A DNA stretch of 64,000 nt from an uncultured Lamprocystis sp. (GTDB taxonomy: Bacteria; Pseudomonadota; Gammaproteobacteria; Chromatiales; Chromatiaceae), in NCBI RefSeq assembly GCF_903933125.1, contig NZ_CAIZIZ010000477.1, positions 1 through 64,000 of the forward strand. The letters run 5' to 3'. Shown here piece by piece: positions 45,403 to 54,499 of the stretch. The translations under genes and the position numbers were made by a program. The notes beneath the pieces were generated by a model. It did not search any database. It was not told where the DNA came from and saw only the letters and a program-made list of their open reading frames with translations. How positions within the stretch are numbered: position 1 is the first letter of the stretch; each line of letters starts with the position of its first letter.

Positions 45403-46329
45403 TTACTCGCGCGGGGGCAGGTAGAGAATCGGATTGACCGAGGCACCGTTACGGCGTACCTCAAAATGCAGCAGGTAGGCCCCTTCCGGTCCCTCGCCAC
45501 ACTCCGACACCGCCTGGCCGCGCTTGACGCTGTCTCCTTCCTTGACGAACAGCCGACGGTTGAAGCCGTACGCGCTGAGATAGTTCTTGTTGTGTTTGAC
45601 GATGATAAGGTTGCCATAACCCTTGAGTCCACTACCGCTATAGACCACCTGGCCGGAAGCCGCCGCCCGCACCTCCTCGCCTGACCGACAACTGATGCGC
45701 AACCCCTGGCGGGCGGGGTCGCCGGCCCGAAAGCCCTGTACGATCGCCCCTGACAACGGCCACGCCCAGGCGACACCAGAATCTTTCGTGCGACTCCCCG
45801 GGGTCGGCGCCGCGGCGGCCGCCGCACCCGACGCTGTGCGGGATTTTGGCTGAGCCACCTTTGACACAGCGCGCGCCGCGCCAACCCGCGCCCTCCCCGA
45901 CGAACGGCCCGACGGCGCCACCCGCAGCAGCTTGCCGGCAAAAACGGTGTAAGGGGGCTTGAGGGCGTTCCAGCGAATCAGGTTCTTCGTGCTGACATGG
46001 CGCTTGGCGGCGATCTCACTCAGGCTATCGCCCTTGCGCACCAGATAATAACCCTTGGGGACTGGCCCCTTTCCCGACCAACCCCCGACCGGCGCGGGAC
46101 CAGTAGACCCGCATCCCGCCAAGACCAGGGTCATCAGCCCCAGGATGAATCCAAGCAACAGCCTGGACAGGTGCCTCGACCTGGCACGGCCGCCGCGACA
46201 CGACCGCCAACCGTTGGCCCGGCAGCCCTTGAAGCAGAGGTCAAAGCCGAGTTCGTCCACCACGGGGCACCCCAGCGTCCGACCAGACGGCACGCGGGCT
46301 GGACGCGCGACCCACGCCGGGGTACTCAC
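45403..46329 (-). CDS. nlpD: Lipoprotein NlpD, LysM and LytM domains
   Basis: Outer-membrane lipoprotein that activates cell-wall amidases at division. Lipobox LVLAGC (Cys about 73), LysM domain GYYLVRKGDSLSEIAAKRH, then an Ala/Arg/Ser-rich linker and a C-terminal LytM/M23 domain (GEEVRAAASGQVVYSG to LLHFEVRRNG) with degenerate metal ligands, as in E. coli NlpD. The listed start is GTG 46329, which leaves ~50 Arg-rich residues before the lipoprotein signal; the true start is probably internal (for example GTG 46263). Confidence 0.88.
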   Translation of the reverse strand: MSTPAWVARPARVPSGRTLGCPVVDELGFDLCFKGCRANGWRSCRGGRARSRHLSRLLLGFILGLMTLVLAGCGSTGPAPVGGWSGKGPVPKGYYLVRKGDSLSEIAAKRHVSTKNLIRWNALKPPYTVFAGKLLRVAPSGRSSGRARVGAARAVSKVAQPKSRTASGAAAAAAPTPGSRTKDSGVAWAWPLSGAIVQGFRAGDPARQGLRISCRSGEEVRAAASGQVVYSGSGLKGYGNLIIVKHNKNYLSAYGFNRRLFVKEGDSVKRGQAVSECGEGPEGAYLLHFEVRRNGASVNPILYLPPRE

Positions 46330-46353
46330 GGCGAAACAACCCGCGGGAAACGC

Positions 46354-47016
46354 TCATGCAACCCCCCCCAGCAAAGGCACAAAGCTGACCGGCTCCAGTA
46401 CTTGCTGCGCAAACCCACCCGGCACCCGGGTCACCCGCACCAGCGCCTGGCGATCACCTTCGCCCATCGGCAACACCAGGCAACCCGTGGGCGCCAATTG
46501 GTCGGCCAGGGCGCGCGGCACCGCCCGCGGCGCGGCGGTCACCAGGATCCCGTCATAGGGCGCATACTCGGGCCATCCCAGGAAACCGTCGCCGTGCCGG
46601 AAGCGCACATTGCGCACCTGCAAAAGTCTCAGGCACGCCTGAGCCCGGACTTGCAGTGATTGGATGCGCTCGATGCTATACACCCGCCGCACCAGGGCAG
46701 CAAGGACCGCTGTCTGGAAACCCGACCCGGTTCCGACTTCCAACACCGTATGCATCGGTCCGGCCGCCAACAGCGCCTGGGTCATCCGCGCGACCATGTA
46801 GGGCTGGGAGATCGTCTGGCCGTGGCCGATGGGCAGGGGCGAGTCCTCGTAGGCACGACTCGCCAGGGCCTCATCGACAAACAAGTGCCGCGGCAAATCG
46901 CGCATCACCCGCAACACGGCGGGGTCGGTAATCCCGGCCTCGCTCAATCGCGTGATCAAGCGCTCCCGGGTGCGCAGGGAGGTCATCCCGATCCCGATAT
47001 GACTCAGATTCGACAT
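46354..47016 (-). CDS. pcm: Protein-L-isoaspartate O-methyltransferase
   Basis: Repairs isoaspartyl residues in aged proteins using SAM. About 220 residues; motif [18 protein letters not shown], and the family-specific [14 protein letters not shown] segment before it. The ORF is open to 47037, but ATG 47016 overlaps the surE stop by one base (TGATG), giving the normal start. Operon surE-pcm-nlpD-rpoS is the classical arrangement. Confidence 0.93.
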   Translation of the reverse strand: MSNLSHIGIGMTSLRTRERLITRLSEAGITDPAVLRVMRDLPRHLFVDEALASRAYEDSPLPIGHGQTISQPYMVARMTQALLAAGPMHTVLEVGTGSGFQTAVLAALVRRVYSIERIQSLQVRAQACLRLLQVRNVRFRHGDGFLGWPEYAPYDGILVTAAPRAVPRALADQLAPTGCLVLPMGEGDRQALVRVTRVPGGFAQQVLEPVSFVPLLGGVA

Positions 47017-47765
47017 CAACGGCCGAAACGCAGCCACTGCCCGAGCGACTCCAGGGCGGCATGGCGGGTCAAATCCACCTGCAGCGGGGTGATGGACACG
47101 AAACCGGCCCGTACCGCGTGAAAGTCGGTCCCCGGCCCCGCATCCGCCTCAGGCCCCGCCGGACCGACCCAATAAATGGCCCGGCCACGCGGGTCCTTGG
47201 ACGCCACCACCGCCTCAGCCTTGTGGCGGTGACCCAACCGGGTCGCCAAAAACCCCTGCAGTTCCTCATAGGGTCGATCCGGGACGTTGACGTTGAGGAT
47301 CAGATTGGAATCCAGGGGATCGGAACGCAACCGCTCCACCAGCAGGCACGCCACCCGTACCGCGGTCGACAGATGCAGAGGCTCGCGTGAGTCCATCGAT
47401 ACGGCGATGGCCGGCAGCCCGAGGAAGCGCCCCTCGGTCGCCGCAGCGACGGTTCCCGAGTACAGCACGTCGTCGCCCAGATTGGCACCGTGGTTGATCC
47501 CGGCGACCACAATGTCCGGTTCGCGGTCGAGCAAGCCGGTGATCGCCAGATGGACACAATCGGTCGGGGTACCGTCCACGCGGATAAAGCCGTTGCTCAT
47601 CGTGCTGGCGCGCAACGGCACATCCAGGGTCAGTGAATTACTGGCGCCGCTGCGGTCGCGTTCCGGGGCCACCACCACCACTTGACCAAGATGGGCGAGC
47701 CCGGCGGCCAACGCGAGCAAACCCGGAGACTGGTAACCGTCGTCATTGCTGACCAGGATCTTCAT
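47016..47765 (-). CDS. surE: 5'/3'-nucleotidase SurE
   Basis: Survival protein with metal-dependent nucleoside monophosphate phosphatase activity. 249 residues from ATG 47765, starting [15 protein letters not shown], the SurE metal site (Asp-Asp); [21 protein letters not shown] is the second conserved block. The ORF is open to 47954, but the extra 63 residues are Arg/Pro-rich and unlike the family, so I use the internal ATG. Confidence 0.94.
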   Translation of the reverse strand: MKILVSNDDGYQSPGLLALAAGLAHLGQVVVVAPERDRSGASNSLTLDVPLRASTMSNGFIRVDGTPTDCVHLAITGLLDREPDIVVAGINHGANLGDDVLYSGTVAAATEGRFLGLPAIAVSMDSREPLHLSTAVRVACLLVERLRSDPLDSNLILNVNVPDRPYEELQGFLATRLGHRHKAEAVVASKDPRGRAIYWVGPAGPEADAGPGTDFHAVRAGFVSITPLQVDLTRHAALESLGQWLRFGR

Positions 47766-48026
47766 CGGACTGATGGCCGTGTGGGGGAGAAAAAGCGGAC
47801 GAACCAGACGATGATACTGGAAAGGGCCGTCGCGGGCATCGTCGCACGGCGACACACCGTACCGGAGCCGCCGCGGCCAGCGAGGCCAGCGAGGCCAGGC
47901 GCTTGATTGTTTGGCTGACGATGCGCTATGTCGCTCTATCTCAATGGAAATCATTTAATTCGGCAGTCGCCGCCCGCCGCTGACCAGTATACTCCCGACC
48001 TGACCCGCGCCGAGACGAGACCGACG

Positions 48027-48599
48027 ATGAAAAAGCAAGTCCCCCCGGCTGACCTGGCGCTGTTTCATGAGCAGGTTCAGGACGCGCAGCCGCTCCGCGA
48101 GGAAGGCATCGAGCCCTATCGGCGGCGCCCCCCGCCCATCCCCCGACCGCGCCCGCTGGAACTGCCGGAAGATGCGGGTGTCACCCTGTCCGAATCCGAG
48201 GTCGAAACCCACGAGTTCCTGTCCTTCGCACGCCCCGGCGTCCAGCAGCGCGTGCTGGCCGACCTGCGCCGGGGTGCCATCGAGGTCGGGCTGGAAGTCG
48301 ATCTGCACGGACTGACAGTCGAGGTCGCGCGGCGTGTCCTCGCCGAGTTCCTGATCGCGTGCGGACAGCGCCGGGTGCGGTGCGCCCGGATCATCCATGG
48401 CAAGGGCATCCGCTCCTCCAGTGCTCAACCGGTGCTCAAACAGAAGGTCAACTACTGGCTGCGCCTCCACGAAGAAGTGCTCGCCTTCTGCTCCGCGACA
48501 CGCGGTGACGGCGGCACCGGCGCCGTCTACTGTCTGTTGCGCAACCCCAATAAGGCCAAACGGCCGTCGGGAAGAACCGCCCCGGCAGGGCGCCCATAA
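48027..48599 (+). CDS. Smr domain protein
   Basis: 190 residues from ATG 48027. The C-terminal Smr domain has the DLHGLTVEVARRVLAEFL motif and RIIHGKGIRSS, matching the stand-alone Smr endonuclease proteins of proteobacteria. The N-terminal 80 residues are Pro/Arg-rich. Smr domains nick DNA or cleave RNA on stalled ribosomes; which applies here is not known. Divergent from surE. The ORF start at 47928 is upstream of any likely ribosome binding site. Confidence 0.85.
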   Translation: MKKQVPPADLALFHEQVQDAQPLREEGIEPYRRRPPPIPRPRPLELPEDAGVTLSESEVETHEFLSFARPGVQQRVLADLRRGAIEVGLEVDLHGLTVEVARRVLAEFLIACGQRRVRCARIIHGKGIRSSSAQPVLKQKVNYWLRLHEEVLAFCSATRGDGGTGAVYCLLRNPNKAKRPSGRTAPAGRP

Positions 48600-48718
48600 C
48601 GACCAGCGACCCGAGACCCAGCCGTTGGAATCACAGGTTGACATTTTCCCCGGCGGGTTCATGATTTAGGCGAACAGGTGACTCGGCGTCCGCGCCACCG
48701 CCGAAACCGAGGTGCGCT

Positions 48719-49051
48719 ATGCGTTACATTCCCGTGTTATTGATGAGTCTGCTTGTGGCCGGCCCGGCCCAAGCACTGCGCTGCGGCAACACCATCGTTT
48801 CTGAGGGCGATGACACCTATCAGTTGACCCAGCGGTGCGGGCAGCCGACAACCGTCGAGCGGATCGACGCCCCGACGGTTAACCAAATGGTGTATGATGT
48901 CTGGGGACGCCCGGCAGGCTACATGCCGGTGTCGGTCGGCGATAGCTATGAGATCTGGGTCTATAACTTCGGTCCCCAGCGGTTCGTCGCCAGAATCACG
49001 GTCAAGAACGCCCGAATCTTCAAAATTGATGAGGCCGGTTACGGCCACTGA
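48719..49051 (+). CDS. DUF2845 family exported protein
   Basis: 110 residues; Sec signal peptide with cleavage after AQA (residues 1-19), then LRCGNTIVSEGDDTYQLTQRCG, the two-cysteine signature of DUF2845. Small periplasmic protein of unknown function. Convergent with dabA. Start ATG is in a short gap after the Smr gene. Confidence 0.8.
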   Translation: MRYIPVLLMSLLVAGPAQALRCGNTIVSEGDDTYQLTQRCGQPTTVERIDAPTVNQMVYDVWGRPAGYMPVSVGDSYEIWVYNFGPQRFVARITVKNARIFKIDEAGYGH

Positions 49052-49100
49052 GAATCGCGGGGGAGCCGCTGCGGGTCAGGTGTCTGCATGGAGCACCCGC

Positions 49101-51701
49101 TCAGACCCGTTGCCAGTTCGCGTTTGCCACACGCCGGTAGACGGCGCCATCGTCGCCGATGCGCAGCACATGCAGCCAGCCATTCTCCACCAACTGCCGC
49201 ACCAGTTCGTGCCGCGCGATGATGTCGTCCATGGCCGCCTCCGGCGCCTCGATGAACACACTGAGGCGCAGCGGTTCGTGCATCCAGCGCTTGCCGTCAT
49301 GCAGCGACTGCAGCGGCAGGCCCACGCGCAGATCGCCGCCATTGCCTTCAAGCACGCCGATGGCACCGCCAACGACGTTGTGCAGCACCTTGTTGCCGCT
49401 GCCAAAGCGCGCATTGTCCACCACCGAGCCGTAGTACTGCATGTTGATCCAGTTCGCTACCACCATGGGCGCGGTCATGATCAGCTCCAAGATGGCGAAG
49501 TCGTCATCGTTGTTCCAGACATACTCGTGCAGGAAAGCGCGGCCTCCCAGGTCGATTCCAGCGGTTCGCGTACGCGGCGCGGCGATGAACGCGGCGTTGT
49601 TGGCCAGCGCCCATTCCGGGCGGACCTGCGACCAGTCGCGGCTGCGCCGGCGCACATTGGCTTCCACGCCATGATCCGTCAGGCCCGCGATGCCCAGCAG
49701 CGGCGCACGCTGCATGCGCGTCAAATCGGCGGCCTGGGCCAGCCACTGGCGTAACTGCGCGAGATCGGGCGCCAGCGCCGGGGGTATGTCGTCGGTGTCG
49801 AACAGGCACACCTCGTTGGTGATGGTGTCATGCAGGCCCGCGAGAAACCAGGTGTCCTCGGGGATGACGATGCCGCGCGCGATCAGTCCGCGGCGCGCCG
49901 CGGGCTGGTTGAGCAGTGCGGCCACCACGCGCGCGCTGGCCTCGCCGGTCTGGCCCGCGCAGGCACCGCAGTCGAGGCTCGTGGCATGGGGATTATTGAC
50001 CGTGCTGCTGCCGTGTCCCGCCAGCAGCACCAGGCGCGCGAAATTGCCGGTCATGGTCATGGCGCGCAGGATGCGTTCGGCCTGCGCGGCCCAGTCCGCC
50101 TCCGGGATGCCCGAGTCCGCATGATGCCCGCAGCGCTGCGACTGCGGCGCGGGTGCTAAGGCCGGTGCGATGCGCTCGCCGTCCGGTCTGACCAGCCCTT
50201 GGGTGGCGGGCTCCGGAACCAGTCGGTGCCCGCCGAAACGGTTGCTGCGCAGCATGGAAGCAAACATCCGTTCCGCGGCCTCGACGAAGGCGAAGCCGTC
50301 GCCCTGCTTGCCCAGCCCCTGCGTGGCCGGATCGGGAACCGGCCGGCTCCAGCCGAAACTGTCGCTGAGCAGCTTCGGCGCATACATCAGTCCCGCGGCT
50401 TCAACAAAGGAGAAACAGGACGAGGCCGAGAGCTTGAAACCCTTCCACGCCTTGGCCAGGCCGATGCGTTCGCGGCGCTTGGCCGACAGTCCGGCGTCGC
50501 CGTCCTTCACCTGTTCATAGATGCGATAGTCGGGATTGAAGATCACTGGCACATGCGAGCGTCCGCCATCCGCGCCCAGCGGCACGTATTCGATGAAGAT
50601 GCCGAAGAAGCCGGCAAAGCCCAGCGTCTGCACCGCGGGTGCCACGATCTCCAGGGAACGGCGGAACACCTCCGAGCGCACGTCGATGCAGAACGCGGCC
50701 TGCACCGCCGGGCGCACGGCGGGCGCGGTTGGCGATGCCTGGCTGTGTATCCCCGCGATCACGCTGCGCTGAAATCCGATTTCCATCGCGTTGAGTAAGA
50801 TGCGATCAATCTCCGCCGCGGCCTGACGCTTGGCGGACGGCGGGCGCATGCTGGCGGCCAGCATCGCGCGCCAGCGCGCCACCAACGCCGCGCTGCTTTT
50901 TTCCCTGAACAGCAGCACATCCCACACCAGTCTGATCGCCAGCAGATCGACGATCGAATCGTCGCGCTGTCCGCCCAGTTCCGCCTGCCAGCGCAGATAG
51001 CCCGCCCAGGCCGCCCAGCCGCCGACGCTGAGCAGCGCCGCGTGCAGATAATGCTCCACCGCCGCGTCCGGTACCCCCAGCTCAGCGAGGGCCAAGGCAA
51101 TGGCGGCACGTGGCTCCGCCGGCAACCGGGCAACGGCCTCCCGGAAACCGCCCAGTCCCATCATCGCCGGGCTGCGGTCGATCCCGGCCGCTTTGCGCCA
51201 GGATGCGTACAGGGGCAAATCCCGCCAGGACATGCTGACGATGGCCTGGCCGAGGTCGAAATAGGCCGCGCAATGCAGGCTGATGCGCTCAGTGACGAAG
51301 CTGGTCCAGATCCCGCCCTCGACGCGGTCGAGCACGTCGCTCACCGCGGCGATGCCCAGCTTCGGCTGCGGCACCTCGGTGGCAAGCGCCCGCTCCACCG
51401 CGGCGGGGTCGAGCTGGCTGCCGCAGTCCCCGATGGCCTGTTCGATATCCTCGCGGGTGATGCGACCTGTTGCGAGCTGTTCCCGGTAGTAGGCACGCGG
51501 CATGTACAAACTGCTGCCAATGACGCGCGCCAACCTGTCGGAGGCGTCCTGAAAGCTGTGGTCGCGCAGGCCAAAGAAGGGGTTCACCGCAACGAAGTGC
51601 TGCAGCGGCCACAGCGGCGCGATGCGCGCGCAGGCGGCATCAATGCGGCGGTCGAACTCGGCCGCGGATTCCTCGACGAGGGCGGTGTCGGTGATGTTCA
51701 T
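49101..51701 (-). CDS. dabA: Inorganic carbon transporter subunit DabA (UPF0753)
   Basis: 866-residue DabA protein, distantly related to beta-carbonic anhydrases, which with DabB drives uptake of CO2/bicarbonate. Zinc-site segments are visible: AFCIDVRSEVFRRSLE (Cys, Asp), and LAGHGSSTVNNPHATSLDCGACAG (His, Cys). The N-terminal LWPLQHFVAVNPFFGL is a family hallmark. Unusual: residues ~429-508 contain a duplicated 40-residue unit (see repeat). The gene begins two bases after the dabB stop and has a GGGAG site. Confidence 0.93.
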   Translation of the reverse strand: MNITDTALVEESAAEFDRRIDAACARIAPLWPLQHFVAVNPFFGLRDHSFQDASDRLARVIGSSLYMPRAYYREQLATGRITREDIEQAIGDCGSQLDPAAVERALATEVPQPKLGIAAVSDVLDRVEGGIWTSFVTERISLHCAAYFDLGQAIVSMSWRDLPLYASWRKAAGIDRSPAMMGLGGFREAVARLPAEPRAAIALALAELGVPDAAVEHYLHAALLSVGGWAAWAGYLRWQAELGGQRDDSIVDLLAIRLVWDVLLFREKSSAALVARWRAMLAASMRPPSAKRQAAAEIDRILLNAMEIGFQRSVIAGIHSQASPTAPAVRPAVQAAFCIDVRSEVFRRSLEIVAPAVQTLGFAGFFGIFIEYVPLGADGGRSHVPVIFNPDYRIYEQVKDGDAGLSAKRRERIGLAKAWKGFKLSASSCFSFVEAAGLMYAPKLLSDSFGWSRPVPDPATQGLGKQGDGFAFVEAAERMFASMLRSNRFGGHRLVPEPATQGLVRPDGERIAPALAPAPQSQRCGHHADSGIPEADWAAQAERILRAMTMTGNFARLVLLAGHGSSTVNNPHATSLDCGACAGQTGEASARVVAALLNQPAARRGLIARGIVIPEDTWFLAGLHDTITNEVCLFDTDDIPPALAPDLAQLRQWLAQAADLTRMQRAPLLGIAGLTDHGVEANVRRRSRDWSQVRPEWALANNAAFIAAPRTRTAGIDLGGRAFLHEYVWNNDDDFAILELIMTAPMVVANWINMQYYGSVVDNARFGSGNKVLHNVVGGAIGVLEGNGGDLRVGLPLQSLHDGKRWMHEPLRLSVFIEAPEAAMDDIIARHELVRQLVENGWLHVLRIGDDGAVYRRVANANWQRV
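50176..50415 (-). repeat. Tandem 40-residue duplication in dabA
   Basis: Period is exactly 120 bp: GTTGCTGCGCAGCATGGAAG-type sequence at 50241 aligns with that at 50361, and the flanks 50191-50220 align with 50311-50340. In protein, FVEAAGLMYAPKLLSDSFG is followed by FVEAAERMFASMLRSNRFG, with 20 of 32 residues identical through PATQGL. The copies have diverged, so the duplication is not recent. Confidence 0.85.
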
Positions 51702-51703
51702 GC

Positions 51704-53332
51704 TCAGGCTCCCTGGTGGTAGGCGGGTTGATGGGGGGCGGGCCAGACACGCTGCAAGAGCCGGGTGATGTAAACGTCGATATAGAGCCCGTTGTAGAGA
51801 TGCATGTACAGGGTGTCGCGCAAGTTCGAACGCGCGCCCTTGATGAACTGTTGCATCACCAGCAGTCCGACAAACGCGGCGATGGTCAGCGGCACCAGTC
51901 CGGACGGTAAGGCGCTCGCCGTGTCGCGCAGCGGCGGCAGGCTGCCAGCCAGGGCGTGATCAAACAACTGGTGCAGGGCGAAGTAGGCGCCGCACAACAG
52001 GGCACTGAGAGCGACGGCACGCCGCAGGGCGGCCCCGTTGCCGAACAGGGTCGCCGTCTGCAGCATGAGCTGGCTCACCGCGATGGCGACGATGGCGCCG
52101 GCAGCGATCAGGGCGGGCTGCTGTTCCCAGGGCATGCCGAACGCGGCACCCAAGACCACCGCCAAGATGCCCGCGATGACCAGCCCGAGGAGCAGTTGCA
52201 CCGGCTGGAAGGCCTTTGGCGCGTAGCGGATGATCGGCGCACGGAAGGCATCGACGCCGCTGCCGGAGGCGAGGAAGGCATGCGCCTTGTACAACGAGTG
52301 CGCAACGAGGTGCAGCATGGCCAGGCTGAACAGGCCGAGACCGCACTCCAGCAGCATGAAGCCCATCTGGGCCGTGGTGGACCAGGCGAGCGACACCTTG
52401 ATGCTGGTCTGCGTCAGCATCACCAGCGAGGCCAGCGTCAAGGTCACCAGCCCGATGGTCGCCAGCGCGGCCAGCGCCGTTGCGGAGTGCGACACGATCG
52501 GGCTCATGCGGATGATGAGGAAGGCGCCGGCATTGACGATGCCCGCATGCAGCAGGGCGGACACCGGCGTGGGCGCCTCCATCACCTGAATCAGCCAGCC
52601 GTGGAAGGGGAACTGAGCCGACTTGAGCGCAGCGCTCAGCACCACCAGCAGACTGGCGACCTGCAGCCCCGCTGACAGCGGGCCGTCCATGGTGGCCATG
52701 TGTTCGAAGATCTCATTGAACTCCAGGGTGTGCAGCGACGAGCCGATCAGTAACACCGCCAGCAGCAGGGTTGCATCCCCGATGCGGCTGGCGATGAACT
52801 TCTTGTGCGCCGCCAGCACGGCGGCAGAGCGCTCGCGATAGAACATCAGCAGCTGATGCAGGCACAGGCTGGTGGCGATCCACGCCAGCGCGAACATCAG
52901 CAAGTTGCCGGACACGATCAGCGTCAGGATCGACGCCAGCGTCAGTGTCAGCCACTTGTGGAAACGGCCCTGGTTCGGATCGCCGTCGAGATAGTTGCGC
53001 GCGTAGCGCGACACGATGGCACCGACGAATGACACCAACAGCAGCATGATCACGGTGACGCTGTTGAGGTAGGTGCCGATGGTAAAGGCGCCGATGTCGC
53101 CGGGCAGGGGGATGGAGAACAGTGTCCATGCCTGGGTCGTGCCGTCGAACAGGTATATGACCGCCGCCGCCAGGGTGCCGGTAAACGCCAGCCAGGCGGC
53201 ACCTCCGTTCAGCCGCGCCATCAGGTGCGGGCGGGTATTTGCCAGGCTTGCCGGCGTGAGGCCAACCAGCCAAAGCAACACGGGTGCAAACAAGATCAGG
53301 ACTGGGATGGGCAAGCTCAGTGTCGGTAGCAT
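51704..53332 (-). CDS. dabB: Inorganic carbon transporter subunit DabB
   Basis: 542-residue membrane protein homologous to NuoL/MrpA proton-translocating subunits, with about 13 helices. It couples ion movement to DabA. Key segments are the helix with LQVASLLVVLSAALKSAQFPFHGWL (Lys in the channel) and HAGIVNAGAFLIIRMSP. The ORF is open to 53458, but ATG 53332 has AGGAGA nine bases upstream and starts MLPTLSLPIPVL, so I use it. Confidence 0.92.
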   Translation of the reverse strand: MLPTLSLPIPVLILFAPVLLWLVGLTPASLANTRPHLMARLNGGAAWLAFTGTLAAAVIYLFDGTTQAWTLFSIPLPGDIGAFTIGTYLNSVTVIMLLLVSFVGAIVSRYARNYLDGDPNQGRFHKWLTLTLASILTLIVSGNLLMFALAWIATSLCLHQLLMFYRERSAAVLAAHKKFIASRIGDATLLLAVLLIGSSLHTLEFNEIFEHMATMDGPLSAGLQVASLLVVLSAALKSAQFPFHGWLIQVMEAPTPVSALLHAGIVNAGAFLIIRMSPIVSHSATALAALATIGLVTLTLASLVMLTQTSIKVSLAWSTTAQMGFMLLECGLGLFSLAMLHLVAHSLYKAHAFLASGSGVDAFRAPIIRYAPKAFQPVQLLLGLVIAGILAVVLGAAFGMPWEQQPALIAAGAIVAIAVSQLMLQTATLFGNGAALRRAVALSALLCGAYFALHQLFDHALAGSLPPLRDTASALPSGLVPLTIAAFVGLLVMQQFIKGARSNLRDTLYMHLYNGLYIDVYITRLLQRVWPAPHQPAYHQGA

Positions 53333-53401
53333 GGCCGGACTTCTCCTGGGTTGATGAGCGGGATGTCGTCTGGACGTCTTACCCTGGAGTCTAGGGAATC
53401 G

Positions 53402-53431
53402 TTGACAAAAAAAATAATGAATCGTTATCAT
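53402..53431 (+). promoter_or_regulatory. Possible promoter of the LysR gene
   Basis: TTGACA at 53402-53407 is followed, after 18 bp, by TATCAT at 53426-53431. The -10 box coincides with the first palindrome, so a bound regulator would block it. Placing is by eye. Confidence 0.4.
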
Positions 53432-53441
53432 GAAAATGATA
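53426..53441. promoter_or_regulatory. Palindrome 1, dabB/lysR intergenic region
   Basis: TATCATGAAAATGATA is a perfect 6-bp dyad with a 4-bp spacer. It lies in the divergent gap, 22 bp centre-to-centre from palindrome 2, i.e. about two helical turns. Fits a LysR-type binding site; a Fur-like box is an alternative reading. Confidence 0.55.
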
Positions 53442-53447
53442 GCCTTT

Positions 53448-53463
53448 AGGTAATACATTACCT
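53448..53463. promoter_or_regulatory. Palindrome 2, dabB/lysR intergenic region
   Basis: AGGTAATACATTACCT is a perfect 7-bp dyad with a 2-bp centre, ending 12 bp before the LysR start codon. It contains the T-N11-A form expected of LysR operators and would allow autoregulation. Confidence 0.6.
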
Positions 53464-53475
53464 GAGGGCCGTCTG

Positions 53476-54384
53476 ATGATGCATGTCAGCCTGCGCCAGC
53501 TGCGGACCTTCGAGGCCGTGGCGCGACTGAAGGGTTTTTCCCGCGCGGCGGAGGAACTTCACGTCACGCAACCGACGGTGTCGAAGCAGATTCGCCTGTT
53601 GCATGGGGAGGTGGGGTTGCCCTTGCTGGAGCAGATCGGCAAGAAAGTCTTTCTGACCGAGGCCGGGGAGCAGCTCTACGCCACCTGCGCCGACTGGTTG
53701 GAGACCTGGGGGCGCTTTGAACAGACCGTCGCCGACCTCAAGGGCGTGAAACAGGGCCGGCTGAGAATCGCGGCGGTGACAACCACGAAATACTTCATGC
53801 CGCGGCTCCTGGGTCCCTTCTGTGCGCAGTATCCGGGCATCGACATCGCACTGGAGGTGATCAACCGCGACCGCCTGCTGGAACGTCTTGCGCGCAACCA
53901 GGACGATCTATACGTCATGGGTGTACCGCCGGAGCGGCTGGATATCGAGCGTGAGCCCTTTATGGAGAATCCGCTGGTGCTGCTGGCGCCCGCGTCTCAC
54001 GCGATGGCGCACCGCAAGCACATTCCGTTTTCGGATCTGGCGAATGAACCCTTCATCGTGCGCGAACGCGGCTCCGGCACGCGGCTCACCATCGAACGTG
54101 TGTTTCAGGAACAGAAGATACCCCTGAAAATAAGAATGGAATTGGGTAGCAATGAAGCGATCAAGCAGGCCGTCGCCGGCGGACTGGGCTTGGCGCTATT
54201 GTCCCAGAGCACGCTGAGTCTCGACCCGAGTCAAAAGGACGTCACCATCCTCGATGTCGAGGGGTTTCCGATCAAACGCTCCTGGTACCTGGTGCGGCCG
54301 CGCGACAAGCAGCTATCGGTGGTTGCAAAGGCGTTTCTCGATTTTCTGCGCGCTCACGTGCAACTGCTTGCGCCACGGCGCTGA
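53476..54384 (+). CDS. LysR-family regulator, CbbR/CmpR-like
   Basis: 302 residues. N-terminal winged HTH (LRTFEAVARLKGFSRAAEELHVTQPTVSKQI) and a periplasmic-binding-like effector domain (AAVTTTKYFMPRLLGPFCAQYPG; AVAGGLGLALLSQST). The sequence looks like the CbbR/CmpR group that controls CO2 fixation and uptake genes. Divergent from dabBA, with palindromes between, so the likely target is dabBA. A GAGGG site precedes the double ATG. Confidence 0.88.
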   Translation: MMHVSLRQLRTFEAVARLKGFSRAAEELHVTQPTVSKQIRLLHGEVGLPLLEQIGKKVFLTEAGEQLYATCADWLETWGRFEQTVADLKGVKQGRLRIAAVTTTKYFMPRLLGPFCAQYPGIDIALEVINRDRLLERLARNQDDLYVMGVPPERLDIEREPFMENPLVLLAPASHAMAHRKHIPFSDLANEPFIVRERGSGTRLTIERVFQEQKIPLKIRMELGSNEAIKQAVAGGLGLALLSQSTLSLDPSQKDVTILDVEGFPIKRSWYLVRPRDKQLSVVAKAFLDFLRAHVQLLAPRR

Positions 54385-54499
54385 GGCTGACACGACCGGA
54401 AGGATGATCAAGGCCGAAGGCTTGGATCTGAGGCGGCACCGCTCCCACAAGGCCCCGACACCGGGTCCGCGTGGATGACAAGCGTTGCTGGGGCGCTCA

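Noticed and set aside
47865-47910. Three short GCGAGGCCA repeats upstream of surE
   Set aside because: Too short and GC-simple to mean more than local slippage.
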